Below are positions 9,052-17,303 of a DNA stretch of 35,327 nucleotides, piece after piece; positions within the stretch are counted from its first letter, which is position 1, and the number at the start of each line of letters is the position of its first letter. A program made the position numbers and the translations under genes. The DNA lies in the NCBI RefSeq assembly GCF_016584115.1, contig NZ_NRSK01000025.1, forward strand, positions 1 to 35,327. Reading direction: 5' to 3'. The notes under the pieces are model-generated. The model saw only the letters and a list, made by a program, of their open reading frames with translations. It was not told the origin of the DNA and did not search any database. The DNA is from Ectothiorhodospira mobilis (GTDB lineage Bacteria; Pseudomonadota; Gammaproteobacteria; Ectothiorhodospirales; Ectothiorhodospiraceae).

Positions 9052-9915
9052 ATGAGCACATCTCCCCACATCATTGAGGTCTCCCGCGAGCAGTTCCCGT
9101 CCCTGGTGCTCCAGGAGTCCCACAACCGGCCTGTCCTGGTGGACTTCTGGGCGGACTGGTGCCAGCCCTGCCAGATGCTGATCCCCATCCTGTCGAAGCT
9201 GGCGGAGGAGTACGCCGGGGGCTTCCTCCTGGCCAAGGTGAACACCGACCAGGAGCAGGAGCTGGCCATGGAGTACGGGGTGCGCAGCCTGCCCACGGTG
9301 ATGCTCTTCCGGGACGGGGAGGTGGCGGACCAGTTCATGGGTGTGCAGCCGGAGTCGGCGGTGCGCGAATTGCTGGAACGTCACCTGCCCGGACCCGAAT
9401 CCGATGCGCTGCGGGCCGGGCGCGAGGCCCTGGAGCGGGGGGACGCCCATGCCGCCGTGGAGCAGTTCGAGGCCGCCCGCCGGGCTCGGCCGGAGAAGGA
9501 GGAGCTCAAGATCGACCAGGCCCGGGCCCTGCTCCAGCTGGGTCGGGCCGACGAGGCGGAGGCGCTGGTGAAGAGCCTGCCCATGGACCTGCACCAGCGG
9601 GAGGACGTGAAACGGATCGAGTCGGAACTGCACTTCGCCCGCGTCGCCGGGGATCCGGGGGAATGGCCGGCCCTGGAGGCGCGTCTGGAGGCGGACCCGG
9701 ACGATCCGGAGGCCCTGCACCGCCTGGGGGCCGCCCGCATCCTGCAGGGGGATCACGGCGGGGGGCTGGAACGGCTCATGCGGCTGATGAAGAAGCACCG
9801 CCGCTACGGGGATGACGCGGGCCACAAGGGCCTGCTCGCCGCCTTCGAGCTGCTGGGGGCCCATCATCCGCTGGTGAACGAATACCGCCGCAGGATGATG
9901 GCCCTGTTGTTCTGA
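9052..9915 (+). CDS. cnoX: CnoX/YbbN-type thioredoxin-TPR co-chaperone
   Basis: A 287-residue protein with an N-terminal thioredoxin domain (about 5-112) and C-terminal TPR-like helices (about 118-285), the CnoX (YbbN) layout. CnoX holds oxidatively damaged proteins and hands them to GroEL/DnaK. The active site here is WCQPC (Cys37, Cys40), a full CXXC pair. E. coli CnoX lacks one of these cysteines, whereas some other homologues keep both and have redox activity. AAGG at 9039-9042 lies nine bases before the ATG. It is divergent from parE and convergent with dsbC. Confidence 0.88.
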   Translation: MSTSPHIIEVSREQFPSLVLQESHNRPVLVDFWADWCQPCQMLIPILSKLAEEYAGGFLLAKVNTDQEQELAMEYGVRSLPTVMLFRDGEVADQFMGVQPESAVRELLERHLPGPESDALRAGREALERGDAHAAVEQFEAARRARPEKEELKIDQARALLQLGRADEAEALVKSLPMDLHQREDVKRIESELHFARVAGDPGEWPALEARLEADPDDPEALHRLGAARILQGDHGGGLERLMRLMKKHRRYGDDAGHKGLLAAFELLGAHHPLVNEYRRRMMALLF

Positions 9916-9921
9916 AGCGCG

Positions 9922-9953
9922 GCCCCGGGGTGCCCGCCGGGGGCACCCGGGGC
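9922..9953. terminator. GC-rich hairpin between cnoX and dsbC
   Basis: GCCCCGGGGTGCCC and GGGCACCCGGGGC form a long stem with one bulged base around a short loop, placed between two convergent genes. No T-run follows on either strand, so it may act as a rho-assisted or bidirectional barrier rather than a textbook intrinsic terminator. Confidence 0.45.
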
Positions 9954-9961
9954 GGCCGTCC

Positions 9962-10693
9962 TCAGGCCCCGGCCTGTTCCAGGGCCTGGAGGATCCGCTC
10001 GGCCGGGCGGTACCCCGGGAGCATCTCGCCGCTCTCCAGGAGGATGGCCGGCGTCCCCCGGACCCCCATCCTGTGCCCCAGGGTCATGTGCTCGCGCACC
10101 GGGGTCTCGCAGGCCTCGGCCTTCACCGGCTTGTCCGCCTTGGCCCGGTTGAAGGCCGCCGCCGGGTCGTCGGCGCACCACACCCGGACCATCTTGTCAA
10201 AGCCCGGTGAGCCCTGCCCGGAACGGGGGAACATGAGGTAACGCACCGTCACCCCCGCCTCGTTCAGCGCCTCCACCTCGTCATGGAGGCGGCGGCAGTA
10301 GGGGCAGTCCACATCGGTGAACACCGTGATCTCGTGTTTCTCCTCCCCGCGGGCGGGGTAGACCACCATGTCCTTCTCATCCATCTGCGCCAGCATCCCG
10401 CGCCGGCCCACGGCGCGGGCGGCCTCGGTGAGGTTGCGCCCCGTATCCACCTCCACGAGGTTGCCCTCCAGGACATACGCCCCGTCCGCCGTGATGTAGA
10501 ACAGGCGGGCCCCGAAACGCACCTGGTAGAGCCCGGCCACCGGCGTCTCGCGGATGTCACTGGGCTCGGTGTCGGGGACCAGCTCGGCCACCCGCTCGCG
10601 CAGGGCGGCGATGGTCCCGTCGTCCTTGGCGGGCGCCGTGAGGGGCAGGAGGGTCAGGCAGAGCAATACAAGGATCGGGATGGTTCGGTACAT
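9962..10693 (-). CDS. dsbC: DsbC, periplasmic disulfide isomerase
   Basis: A 243-residue preprotein with a signal peptide at 1-22 (hydrophobic core after MYR, Ala-Pro-Ala end). The dimerisation domain fills about 25-85 and the thioredoxin-fold catalytic domain the remainder. The active site is CPYC at 130-133, in the ITVFTDVDCPYC context typical of DsbC. A second Cys pair further on (WCADD, EACET) probably forms the structural disulfide. The cis-Pro loop is RGTPA. The frame is open far upstream through xerD, but the ATG at 10693 begins the signal peptide. xerD-dsbC adjacency is common in gammaproteobacteria. DsbC repairs wrongly paired disulfides with electrons from DsbD. Confidence 0.93.
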   Translation of the reverse strand: MYRTIPILVLLCLTLLPLTAPAKDDGTIAALRERVAELVPDTEPSDIRETPVAGLYQVRFGARLFYITADGAYVLEGNLVEVDTGRNLTEAARAVGRRGMLAQMDEKDMVVYPARGEEKHEITVFTDVDCPYCRRLHDEVEALNEAGVTVRYLMFPRSGQGSPGFDKMVRVWCADDPAAAFNRAKADKPVKAEACETPVREHMTLGHRMGVRGTPAILLESGEMLPGYRPAERILQALEQAGA

Positions 10694-10737
10694 GCAGTCG
10701 ACTCGCTGGGTCTGGGATGGATGGCGGGATCCCCGGG

Positions 10738-11634
10738 TCACCCCCGGGGATGGTGTTCCGCGTGCAGGGATTTGAGCCGCTCGCGGGCCACATGGGTGTA
10801 GATCTGGGTGGTGGACAGGCTGGCATGTCCCAGCAACATCTGCACCACGCGCAGGTCGGCCCCGTGGTTGAGCAGGTGGGTGGCGAAGGCATGGCGCAGG
10901 GTGTGCGGGGAGAGGTGCTTGCGGATGCCGGCGGCGGCGGCGTGGCGACGGATAGCGTACCAGAAGGCCTGGCGCGTCATGGCCTCGCCCCGGCGGGTGA
11001 CGAACACCGCCTCGGACTGGCCGCGCCCCCGCAGCAGGGCCGGACGCGCCGTGTCCAGATAGGCCTGCAGCCAGTCCACCGCCTCCTCCCCCAGGGGCAC
11101 CAGGCGTTCCTTGCCCCCCTTGCCCAGGGTGCGCACCACGCCGTGGCGCAGGTTCGTCTGCCCCAGGCGCAGGCCCACCAGTTCGGAGACGCGCAGGCCG
11201 GTGGCGTAGAGTACCTCCAGCATGGCCCGGTCCCGCAGCCCCAGGTCGTCCTCCGGGTCCGGGGCCCGGAGCAGGGCCTCCACCTCCACCTCGGTGAGGG
11301 CGTCGGGCAGCGGCCGGCCCAGCCGCGGCGCATCGATGCGGGCCGTGGGGTCTTCCGGGATCATCCCCTGCTGTGCCAGGTGGCCATAGAAGCGGCGCAG
11401 GGTGGAGAGCAGCCGCGCCATGGTGCGGGGCCGCGCCCCCTGCTCCATGCGATGGGCCAGGTAGGCCAGAAGCCGGGACCGGTCCGCCGCCTCCAGGGTC
11501 ACCCCCTGCCCCTCCAGCCAGCGGTCCAGCCCCTTCAGGTCCGCGCGGTAGGCCGCCAGGGTGTGATCGCTCAACCCCTGTTCCATCCACAGGGCATCCA
11601 GGAAACGGTCGATCAGCGGGGTCTCCCGCGTCAT
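10738..11634 (-). CDS. xerD: XerD site-specific tyrosine recombinase
   Basis: A 298-residue tyrosine recombinase that with XerC resolves chromosome dimers at dif. All catalytic residues are visible at the E. coli XerD positions: Arg148, Lys172, His244, Arg247, His270 and nucleophile Tyr279. The N-terminal SAM-like core-binding domain occupies about 1-100. The ATG overlaps the stop codon of the upstream slipin gene (ATGA, 11631-11634), so it is translationally coupled to nfeD-slipin. This is the host housekeeping recombinase: its length and residue positions match XerD and it sits next to dsbC, so it should not be read as a mobile-element integrase. PepA, an accessory factor in Xer recombination at plasmid cer in E. 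coli, is also encoded in this window. Confidence 0.93.
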   Translation of the reverse strand: MTRETPLIDRFLDALWMEQGLSDHTLAAYRADLKGLDRWLEGQGVTLEAADRSRLLAYLAHRMEQGARPRTMARLLSTLRRFYGHLAQQGMIPEDPTARIDAPRLGRPLPDALTEVEVEALLRAPDPEDDLGLRDRAMLEVLYATGLRVSELVGLRLGQTNLRHGVVRTLGKGGKERLVPLGEEAVDWLQAYLDTARPALLRGRGQSEAVFVTRRGEAMTRQAFWYAIRRHAAAAGIRKHLSPHTLRHAFATHLLNHGADLRVVQMLLGHASLSTTQIYTHVARERLKSLHAEHHPRG

Positions 11635-12437
11635 GCCCCGCCCCCGCCGGTGCGTTCACCGGCAACGTCCCGCGGGGGCGCCTTGCGCCCCGCCCCGGCG
11701 GCGCCGGTGAAGGCCCCCATGAGGTCGAAGGGGAAGGGGAAGATCACGGTGGAGGTGTTTTTGTTGGCCATGTCGCTCATGGTCTGCAGGTAGCGCAGCT
11801 GCAGGGCCTGGGGGCTGCCGGAGAGGACATCCGCCGCCTCGGTGAGCTTGGCCGCCGCCTGCAGCTCCCCCTCGGCGTGGATCACCTTGGCGCGGCGTTC
11901 CCGCTCCGCCTCCGCCTGGCGGGCGATGGCGCGGATCATGGTGTCGTCCAGGTCCACGTGTTTGATCTCCACGTTGGCCACCTTGATGCCCCAGCTGTCG
12001 GTCTGGCTGTCCAGGATGGACTGGATGTCGTCGTTGAGCCGGTCCCGCTCCGACAGCATCTCGTCCAGGTCGTGCTTACCCAACACCGAACGCAGGGTGG
12101 TCTGGGCCAGCTGGCTGGTGGCGCTGTAGTAGTCCTCCACCTGGATGATGGCCTTCTCCGGATCCACCACCCGGAAGTAGAGCACGGCGTTGACCCGCAC
12201 CGTGACGTTATCCTGGGAGATCACGTCCTGGCTGGGGACATCCAGGGTGATGAGCCGCAGGTCCACCCGCACCATCTGCTGGATGACCGGGATCACCAGG
12301 ATCAGCCCCGGGCCCTTCACGGCCTGGAAGCGGCCGAGGAAGAAGACGACACCGCGCTCGTATTCCCGCAGCACGCGGATGGACAGGACAAGCAGGCCCA
12401 GGACCAGGGCCAGGGGGACCACCAGGGCGAGGATCAT
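11631..12437 (-). CDS. Slipin (bacterial stomatin, SPFH domain)
   Basis: A 268-residue SPFH/band-7 protein. The N-terminal hydrophobic segment (about 1-22) anchors it. The SPFH domain follows to about 180 with the RVVDPEKAI and [18 protein letters not shown] blocks typical of stomatins, then an Ala/Glu-rich helix ([12 protein letters not shown]) and a short Gly-rich tail. Such proteins oligomerise on the inner membrane. Its start overlaps the nfeD stop (ATGA, 12434-12437) and its stop overlaps the xerD start. The nfeD-slipin pair is a well-known conserved gene couple in which the NfeD protease is thought to act on the stomatin partner. Confidence 0.92.
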   Translation of the reverse strand: MILALVVPLALVLGLLVLSIRVLREYERGVVFFLGRFQAVKGPGLILVIPVIQQMVRVDLRLITLDVPSQDVISQDNVTVRVNAVLYFRVVDPEKAIIQVEDYYSATSQLAQTTLRSVLGKHDLDEMLSERDRLNDDIQSILDSQTDSWGIKVANVEIKHVDLDDTMIRAIARQAEAERERRAKVIHAEGELQAAAKLTEAADVLSGSPQALQLRYLQTMSDMANKNTSTVIFPFPFDLMGAFTGAAGAGRKAPPRDVAGERTGGGGA

Positions 12438-13909
12438 GACGAGGCTCCTTTCGGGGTTCCGGTTACACGGGCAGGCTCCACCGTGAGGGTGAGGCCATCC
12501 ATGGCCGTCACCCGGACGGTTTCACCCTGGGAGACGGGGATTTCACTGCGGGCCAGCCAGGACTCGCCGTGCACCCGGATCCTTCCGCTGCCCCCGGAAA
12601 AGTCCTTCAGGGCGGTGCCCACGGCGCCGATCATCTCCTCCCGACCGGTGGTGACATGGCGCCGGCGCATCTGGAAGAAGCGGCCCAGCACCCAGACGAA
12701 GAACAGGGCCGACACCAGGGCGGTGCCGCCAATGAGGGGGATGGAGATGCCCAGATTGCCCTCGTCCACCAGGATGATGGAACCGAAGACGAAGGCGGCC
12801 ACCCCGCCGAATCCGAGGATACCCAGGCTGGGGACGAAGGCCTCGGCGATCATGAGGACCACCCCGACGAGGATCAGGGCCAGCCCGGCATAGTTGATGG
12901 GCAGCACCTGGAAGGCGTACAGGGCCAGGATCAGGCTGATGGTCCCCACCACCCCGGGGAAGATGCTGCCGGGATTGGCCAGTTCGAAGATGATGCCGTA
13001 GATCCCCACCAGCATGAGGATGTAGGCGACGTTGGGGTTGGTGAGGACCGCCAGCAGGCGGGTACGCCAGTCGGGTTCCCGCTGCACCAGCTGCAGCCCC
13101 GCGGTGTCCAGGGTGCGCTCGCCCCGGTCCAGGCGCACCGTCAGGCCGTCGATCTGGCGCAGGAGATCCCCCGTGCTGTCCGCCACCCGGTCGATGACCC
13201 CCTGCTCCAGGGCCTGGGTGGCCCCCAGGCTCACCGCCTCGCGCACGGCGGCCTCGGCCCAGTCGGCATTGCGCCCGCGCAGTTCCGCCAGGCCACGGAT
13301 GTAGGCCACGGCATCCTCCAGGACCTTGCGCTCCATGGCGGTGCTGCCGCGGCGGGGGGGCGGTTGCCCTGTTTCGTCCTGCCCCGTCGTCTCCGCTTCA
13401 TCCCCCTGCGGGCCATCGGGGGCCGGCGTTTCACCCTCCGGCGCCCTGTCCTGCCCGGCATCGGGCATGCCGGGCAGGCCGCCCCCGCCGATCTGCACCG
13501 GCGTGGCCGACCCCAGGTTGGTGGCCGGCGCCATGGCCGCCACGTGGCTGGCATAGAGCAGATAGGTCCCGGCGCTGGCGGCCCGCGCCCCGGAGGGGGC
13601 CACATAGGTGACCACCGGCACCGGGGAGGCAAGGATGCCCTGGATCATGTCCCGCATGGCGCTGTCCAGGCCACCGGGGGTGTCCAGGCGCACCAACACC
13701 AGTTCCGCATCCATCTCCCGGGCGGCCTCCAGGCCCCGCAGGAAGTAGTCGCTGGTGGCCGGACCGATGGCCCCGTCCACCTCCAGCATCAAGCCCATGC
13801 GCTCCCCTCCATCCCGGGCCTGGACGGCAAAGGCCAGCACCAGGCCCGCCAGCAGGGGCAGCAGCCAGGGAAGGATGCGCAGGATGGGGGATCGGCGGCC
13901 AAGGTTCAT
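12434..13909 (-). CDS. NfeD long form: ClpP-class membrane serine protease with NfeD domain
   Basis: A 491-residue long-form NfeD protein. It has a signal or anchor segment (about 10-30) and a ClpP-like protease domain (about 38-260). The likely nucleophile is Ser112 in [10 protein letters not shown], and the likely catalytic Lys is Lys195 in ERKVLEDA, by analogy with the archaeal 1510-N protease. A low-complexity acidic linker separates them (about 141-189). Four or five membrane helices follow (about 290-410), then a C-terminal OB-fold NfeD domain. The stop overlaps the start of the slipin gene. The substrate in this organism is not known; the coupled slipin is the expected partner. Confidence 0.9.
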   Translation of the reverse strand: MNLGRRSPILRILPWLLPLLAGLVLAFAVQARDGGERMGLMLEVDGAIGPATSDYFLRGLEAAREMDAELVLVRLDTPGGLDSAMRDMIQGILASPVPVVTYVAPSGARAASAGTYLLYASHVAAMAPATNLGSATPVQIGGGGLPGMPDAGQDRAPEGETPAPDGPQGDEAETTGQDETGQPPPRRGSTAMERKVLEDAVAYIRGLAELRGRNADWAEAAVREAVSLGATQALEQGVIDRVADSTGDLLRQIDGLTVRLDRGERTLDTAGLQLVQREPDWRTRLLAVLTNPNVAYILMLVGIYGIIFELANPGSIFPGVVGTISLILALYAFQVLPINYAGLALILVGVVLMIAEAFVPSLGILGFGGVAAFVFGSIILVDEGNLGISIPLIGGTALVSALFFVWVLGRFFQMRRRHVTTGREEMIGAVGTALKDFSGGSGRIRVHGESWLARSEIPVSQGETVRVTAMDGLTLTVEPARVTGTPKGASS

Positions 13910-13998
13910 GATGCGGGCCCCGCAGCGGTCGTCATACCCGGATTGGACCCCGGACCCCGGGGCACGGTTTCATCGCCATGGCCGCCCTGCGCATCATG
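13907..13998. repeat. 9-bp inverted repeat framing the nfeD-pilZ gap
   Basis: CATGATGCG at 13907-13915 and its complement CGCATCATG at 13990-13998 lie at the two ends of the 84-base gap, overlapping the nfeD start codon and the stop of the PilZ gene. It could pair in a read-through transcript; it may also be chance. Confidence 0.4.
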
Positions 13999-14368
13999 TG
14001 TTCACCAGGGCCGCCAGATCGCGGTTGAGCAGTTCCGGGTCCCCCAGGTTCAACTCCACGATGCGGCGCAGGTGCTGCGCGCTCTCCAGATCCATCTGGG
14101 TCACCCGCAGCCCCAGGTCGTGGCCATCCATGCGCACCACCTGGACCATGAGCAGGATGTGGAAATCGGGGTTCAGGGGCACCCGCAGATAGCCGTAGGC
14201 GGTGTGGCGGTCCTCGGGCAGCGGATCCGCCGTGCGCACCAGGGCCCCCTGGAGAGAAAGGTCCATCAGTTCCACCGGCAACTCGTCGCCGCTCTCGAAG
14301 GTGAGAAAGGCACGGCCGTCGAAACGGACGCGGTGAAAGTGACGCCTGCCCTCGTTTTCCATGCTCAT
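13994..14368 (-). CDS. Single-domain PilZ protein
   Basis: A 124-residue protein that is essentially one PilZ domain. Both c-di-GMP contacts are present: RRHFHR at 8-13 (RxxxR as Arg9-Arg13) and DLSLQG at 36-41 (DxSxxG). The first ATG with a Shine-Dalgarno (GGGAG seven bases away) is 14368; a second ATG two codons on (14362) is also possible, and the frame is open further upstream to 14431 but beyond the promoter. It is probably a cytoplasmic c-di-GMP receptor; the FimX-type protein in the same window makes c-di-GMP signalling in this organism plausible. It lies upstream of nfeD on the same strand and is divergent from the RDD gene. Confidence 0.85.
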   Translation of the reverse strand: MSMENEGRRHFHRVRFDGRAFLTFESGDELPVELMDLSLQGALVRTADPLPEDRHTAYGYLRVPLNPDFHILLMVQVVRMDGHDLGLRVTQMDLESAQHLRRIVELNLGDPELLNRDLAALVNT

Positions 14369-14417
14369 GGCCTGGCTCCCGTTGCTGAGACCCACCCGGC
14401 GGTGCGCCGGCAGGTCC

Positions 14418-14447
14418 AGTATAGGCCCCATCCGCCGCGGGTGTCAG
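14418..14447 (-). promoter_or_regulatory. Sigma-70 promoter of the PilZ gene
   Basis: On the minus strand CTGACA (14447-14442) and TATACT (14423-14418) are separated by 18 bases; each hexamer matches consensus at five of six bases. The expected leader is about 43 bases to the ATG at 14368. Confidence 0.65.
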
Positions 14448-14464
14448 GCGGGGACGGCGGACCC

Positions 14465-14495
14465 TTGGCCGCGGCCTGGTGCCGGGGCCTATAAT
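14465..14495 (+). promoter_or_regulatory. Candidate promoter of the RDD gene
   Basis: A perfect TATAAT lies at 14490-14495; the best upstream element is TTGGCC at 14465-14470 with a long 19-base spacer. The start of transcription would be near 14502, about 23 bases before the ATG at 14525. Confidence 0.5.
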
Positions 14496-14524
14496 ACGGG
14501 CCTTCCCCATTGCCTGATTGTCCC

Positions 14525-15046
14525 ATGAACGACTCCGCCCCTGCCCCCCATCCCGCCCCCGTGGGCCTGCTGCGCCGCCTGGGCTGCATCGTCTACGATG
14601 GCATCATGGTCCTGGCCGTGCTGCTGCTGGTCACCCTGGTGGTGAGCATCTTCGGGGGCATCACCCCGGAACATCCCTGGTATCCCGCCTATGTCTTCCT
14701 GGTGGCCCTGTCGGCCTTCCTCTACTACGGCTGGTTCTGGACCCACGGCGGCATCAGCCTGCCCATGCAGACCTGGCGCATGCGCCTGGTATCCCGCTCC
14801 GGCGGCCGGGTCACCTGGCTGCAGTCCCTGGCCCGGTTCGGCACGGGCCTGGCCCAGTGGGTGCTGGTCCTCTGGGGGCTCCGGCTCTGGAGCGGGGGCA
14901 ACGGGCCCATGGCGGCCGGCGTGGCCGCGGTGGTGCTGGCGGGCCTGGCCTGGACGCTGCTGCATCCGCAGAAGCTCATGCTCCACGACCTGCTCTCCGG
15001 CACCCGCCTGATCCGCCTGGGACCCGACCGCTCGGGGGGGATCTGA
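14525..15046 (+). CDS. RDD-family membrane protein
   Basis: A 173-residue protein with the RDD-family pattern: Arg near the first helix (LLRRLGCIVYDG), Asp in the same block, and a conserved Asp near the C-terminus (LMLHDLLSGT). Three or more membrane helices are visible (about 22-45, 58-78, 110-150). RDD proteins are inner-membrane proteins of mostly unknown role; some have been linked to ion exchange. This gene commonly sits beside lptG in gammaproteobacteria, as it does here in convergent orientation four bases away. A TTG start at 14510 would add five residues, but it lies close to the predicted transcription start, so the ATG was preferred. Confidence 0.85.
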   Translation: MNDSAPAPHPAPVGLLRRLGCIVYDGIMVLAVLLLVTLVVSIFGGITPEHPWYPAYVFLVALSAFLYYGWFWTHGGISLPMQTWRMRLVSRSGGRVTWLQSLARFGTGLAQWVLVLWGLRLWSGGNGPMAAGVAAVVLAGLAWTLLHPQKLMLHDLLSGTRLIRLGPDRSGGI

Positions 15047-15050
15047 AGGC

Positions 15051-16112
15051 CTAGCGCACCCGGCGCAGGGCCGCCACGGCAACCGCCAGGAACAGCAGCA
15101 TGGGCAGCGCCGCGCTTACCAGGGGGGGAAGCCCGTAGACCAGACCCATGTGGTTGAGCATGCGGTTGAGCAGATGGAAGCCCACCCCCACCAGGATGCC
15201 GATGAACAGCCGCTGCCCCGCCCCCCCCGAGCGCAGGGAGCCGAAGACGAAGGGCAGCGCCAGCAGCAGCATCACCAGGCTGGAGAGGGGTGTGGTGAAG
15301 CGGCTCCAGAAGGCCAGCTCATACGGTGCGGCGTCCAGGCTGTTGTCCCGCAGATAGGTGATGTAGCGCCACAGGGTCCAGGCGGACATCTGCTGCGGCT
15401 CCACCACCACCACGTCGAACAACTCCGGGGCCAGCAGCCGCTCCCAGGATTCCTCGGCGGCGCGTTCCACCGCCACCCCCTCCAGGGAGATGCGGCTGCG
15501 GGTGACGTCCTGCATCAGCCATTGCCCCCCGGTGTAGCGGGCCGAGCGGGCCTGGACCATCTCGGTCAGGTGACGGTCCCCGTCGAAACGGTAGACGCGG
15601 ATGTCATGCAGCCGCAGTCCGGGCATGATCACCTGCACGTTGAGATAGTCGTTCCCCTCCCGGGCCCAGAGCCCGGTGCCCCCCACCTGGATGCGCTCGG
15701 AATGGGCGAAGGTGCGCATGCCCTGGGCCTGGCGCTCGCTGGCCGGGGCCACCACCTCCCCCAGCAGCAGGGCCACCACCATGAGCACCCCCCCGGCCTG
15801 CAGCACGGCCCCGGCGATGCGGCGCACCGGCAGGCCGGCGGCGCGCATGGCCGTGAGTTCGCTGTTCTCCGCCAGGGTCCCCAGGCTCAGCAGGGCGCCG
15901 ATGAGCACGCCGGTGGGGAAGAGTTCATACACCCGCCCGGGGATGGTCAGGGCGGTGAACACCAGGGCCTGCACCCAGCCATAGCTGCCCTCCCCCACGT
16001 CCTCGATCTCACCGACGAAGGCGAAGCCCACGTCCAGGGCGGTGAGCACCACCAGGGCCAGCAGGGTGCCGCCGATGACCTGGCGGATGAGATACAGACG
16101 CAGGATCCTCAT
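15051..16112 (-). CDS. lptG: LptG, permease subunit of the LPS transporter
   Basis: A 353-residue permease (E. coli LptG is 360) of the LptB2FGC ABC transporter, which extracts lipopolysaccharide from the inner membrane and pushes it along the LptA bridge. It has three N-terminal helices (about 10-35, 60-80, 100-120), a periplasmic beta-jellyroll (about 130-265), and three C-terminal helices (about 275-350). The ATG at 16112 is preceded by GGGAGG and overlaps the lptF stop codon by four bases, so the two subunits are translationally coupled. The frame is open upstream inside lptF but that part is a shadow. Confidence 0.93.
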   Translation of the reverse strand: MRILRLYLIRQVIGGTLLALVVLTALDVGFAFVGEIEDVGEGSYGWVQALVFTALTIPGRVYELFPTGVLIGALLSLGTLAENSELTAMRAAGLPVRRIAGAVLQAGGVLMVVALLLGEVVAPASERQAQGMRTFAHSERIQVGGTGLWAREGNDYLNVQVIMPGLRLHDIRVYRFDGDRHLTEMVQARSARYTGGQWLMQDVTRSRISLEGVAVERAAEESWERLLAPELFDVVVVEPQQMSAWTLWRYITYLRDNSLDAAPYELAFWSRFTTPLSSLVMLLLALPFVFGSLRSGGAGQRLFIGILVGVGFHLLNRMLNHMGLVYGLPPLVSAALPMLLFLAVAVAALRRVR

Positions 16113-17215
16113 GCCACCGCCTCCCGGCGCGTCCGCCCCCGGGGCCGGAACACCCCCTGGCGCTGCATCAGCAGGACCACGGCCAGCAGGGCCACCGCCA
16201 GGTGCACCCACCACATCCCCAGCCAGGCGGGCAACTGGCCGTCGGCGAACCACTCCTTGGCCAGGATCTGCATCTGGGCATAGACCACATACACCCCCAC
16301 CCCCAGGGCGAGGCGGGCAAAACGCCCCTTGCGCGGCGCGGTATGGGCCAGGGGCGGGGCCAGTAGCGCCAGCAGCAGCAGGGACACCGGCACCGACAGG
16401 CGCCACTGCAGTTCGGCACGGTAATCCACGCGCCCGCTCCCCCAGAGCCGGGCCGTGGGCACGTTATCCGTGCGGTTGCGCACCCGCGCCGCGCCGGGGT
16501 CCGGCATGCGCACCCCGTGGGTGGCGAAACGGATGATGCGAAAATCACGATCCCCGGGGCTGCCGTCGTAGCGGAATCCATCCTTGAGCACGAGGAAGCG
16601 CTGACCGCTCACCGCATCCACCTCCTGACGGGCGCTGCGGGCCACCATCACCTGGGTCTCCCCCTCTTGGCGGCGCTGGATGAAGACGTTGTGCATCACC
16701 TCCCGGTCCCCGGAGAAGGACTCCACGAAGAACACCGTGCCGCCGATGCCCGTCTCCAGGAAGCGCCCCGGGGTCACCCCCACCAGGTCGGAACGCTGCG
16801 CTGATTCGGCGCGGATCTCGTCCACCTGGAGCTTGCTCCAGGGCCCCACGGTGAGGGACAGAGCCAACAGGACCCCGGCCAGCGGCAGGCTCACCAGCAG
16901 CACCGGGCGGTAGAGCCCGCCATAGCCCACGCCGCAGGCCATGAGGGCGGCCATCTCGCTGTCCTTGTACAGCCGCCCCAGGGTGAGCATCACCGCCAGG
17001 AACAGGGACACCGGCAGCAGCAGGATGAGGGCATTGAGGGTGCCCAGCAGCAGGATCGGCGGCAGCACGTCCGCCGGGATGCGCCCCTCGGTCACCTCCT
17101 GCAGCAGACGCGCCAGCATCCCCCCCAGGATGATGAGCACGAGCACCAGGATCACCGCCCCCTGGGTGGCCAGCATCTCCCGCATCAGGTATCGGTCCAG
17201 AACCTTCAAGGTCAC
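16109..17215 (-). CDS. lptF: LptF, permease subunit of the LPS transporter
   Basis: A 368-residue partner of LptG (E. coli LptF is 366). It shows the same plan: N-terminal helices beginning in VLDRYLMREML, a periplasmic jellyroll (about 125-265), and C-terminal helices. The start is GTG at 17215, preceded by GGAG eight bases away; the N-terminus then aligns with the short N-terminus of the family. A TTG two codons on is the alternative. It is divergent from pepA across an 88-base gap, the common lptF/pepA arrangement in gammaproteobacteria. Confidence 0.93.
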   Translation of the reverse strand: MTLKVLDRYLMREMLATQGAVILVLVLIILGGMLARLLQEVTEGRIPADVLPPILLLGTLNALILLLPVSLFLAVMLTLGRLYKDSEMAALMACGVGYGGLYRPVLLVSLPLAGVLLALSLTVGPWSKLQVDEIRAESAQRSDLVGVTPGRFLETGIGGTVFFVESFSGDREVMHNVFIQRRQEGETQVMVARSARQEVDAVSGQRFLVLKDGFRYDGSPGDRDFRIIRFATHGVRMPDPGAARVRNRTDNVPTARLWGSGRVDYRAELQWRLSVPVSLLLLALLAPPLAHTAPRKGRFARLALGVGVYVVYAQMQILAKEWFADGQLPAWLGMWWVHLAVALLAVVLLMQRQGVFRPRGRTRREAVA

Positions 17216-17242
17216 CTCGGGGTCTCCGCCGCGTGGTCTGTA

Positions 17243-17272
17243 TTGGTGGAAAGGGGGTATTTTCTCTAAACT
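17243..17272 (+). promoter_or_regulatory. Candidate promoter of pepA
   Basis: TTGGTG at 17243-17248 and TAAACT at 17267-17272 with an 18-base spacer lie in the 88-base divergent gap before pepA (ATG 17304). Each hexamer matches consensus at four of six bases. Confidence 0.45.
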
Positions 17273-17303
17273 GAGCCGTCACCGACAGCGATCGAGGAAC
17301 GGC

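Noticed and set aside
10738-11634. The tyrosine recombinase as a mobile-element integrase
   Set aside because: All six catalytic residues lie at the E. coli XerD positions and the neighbour is dsbC.
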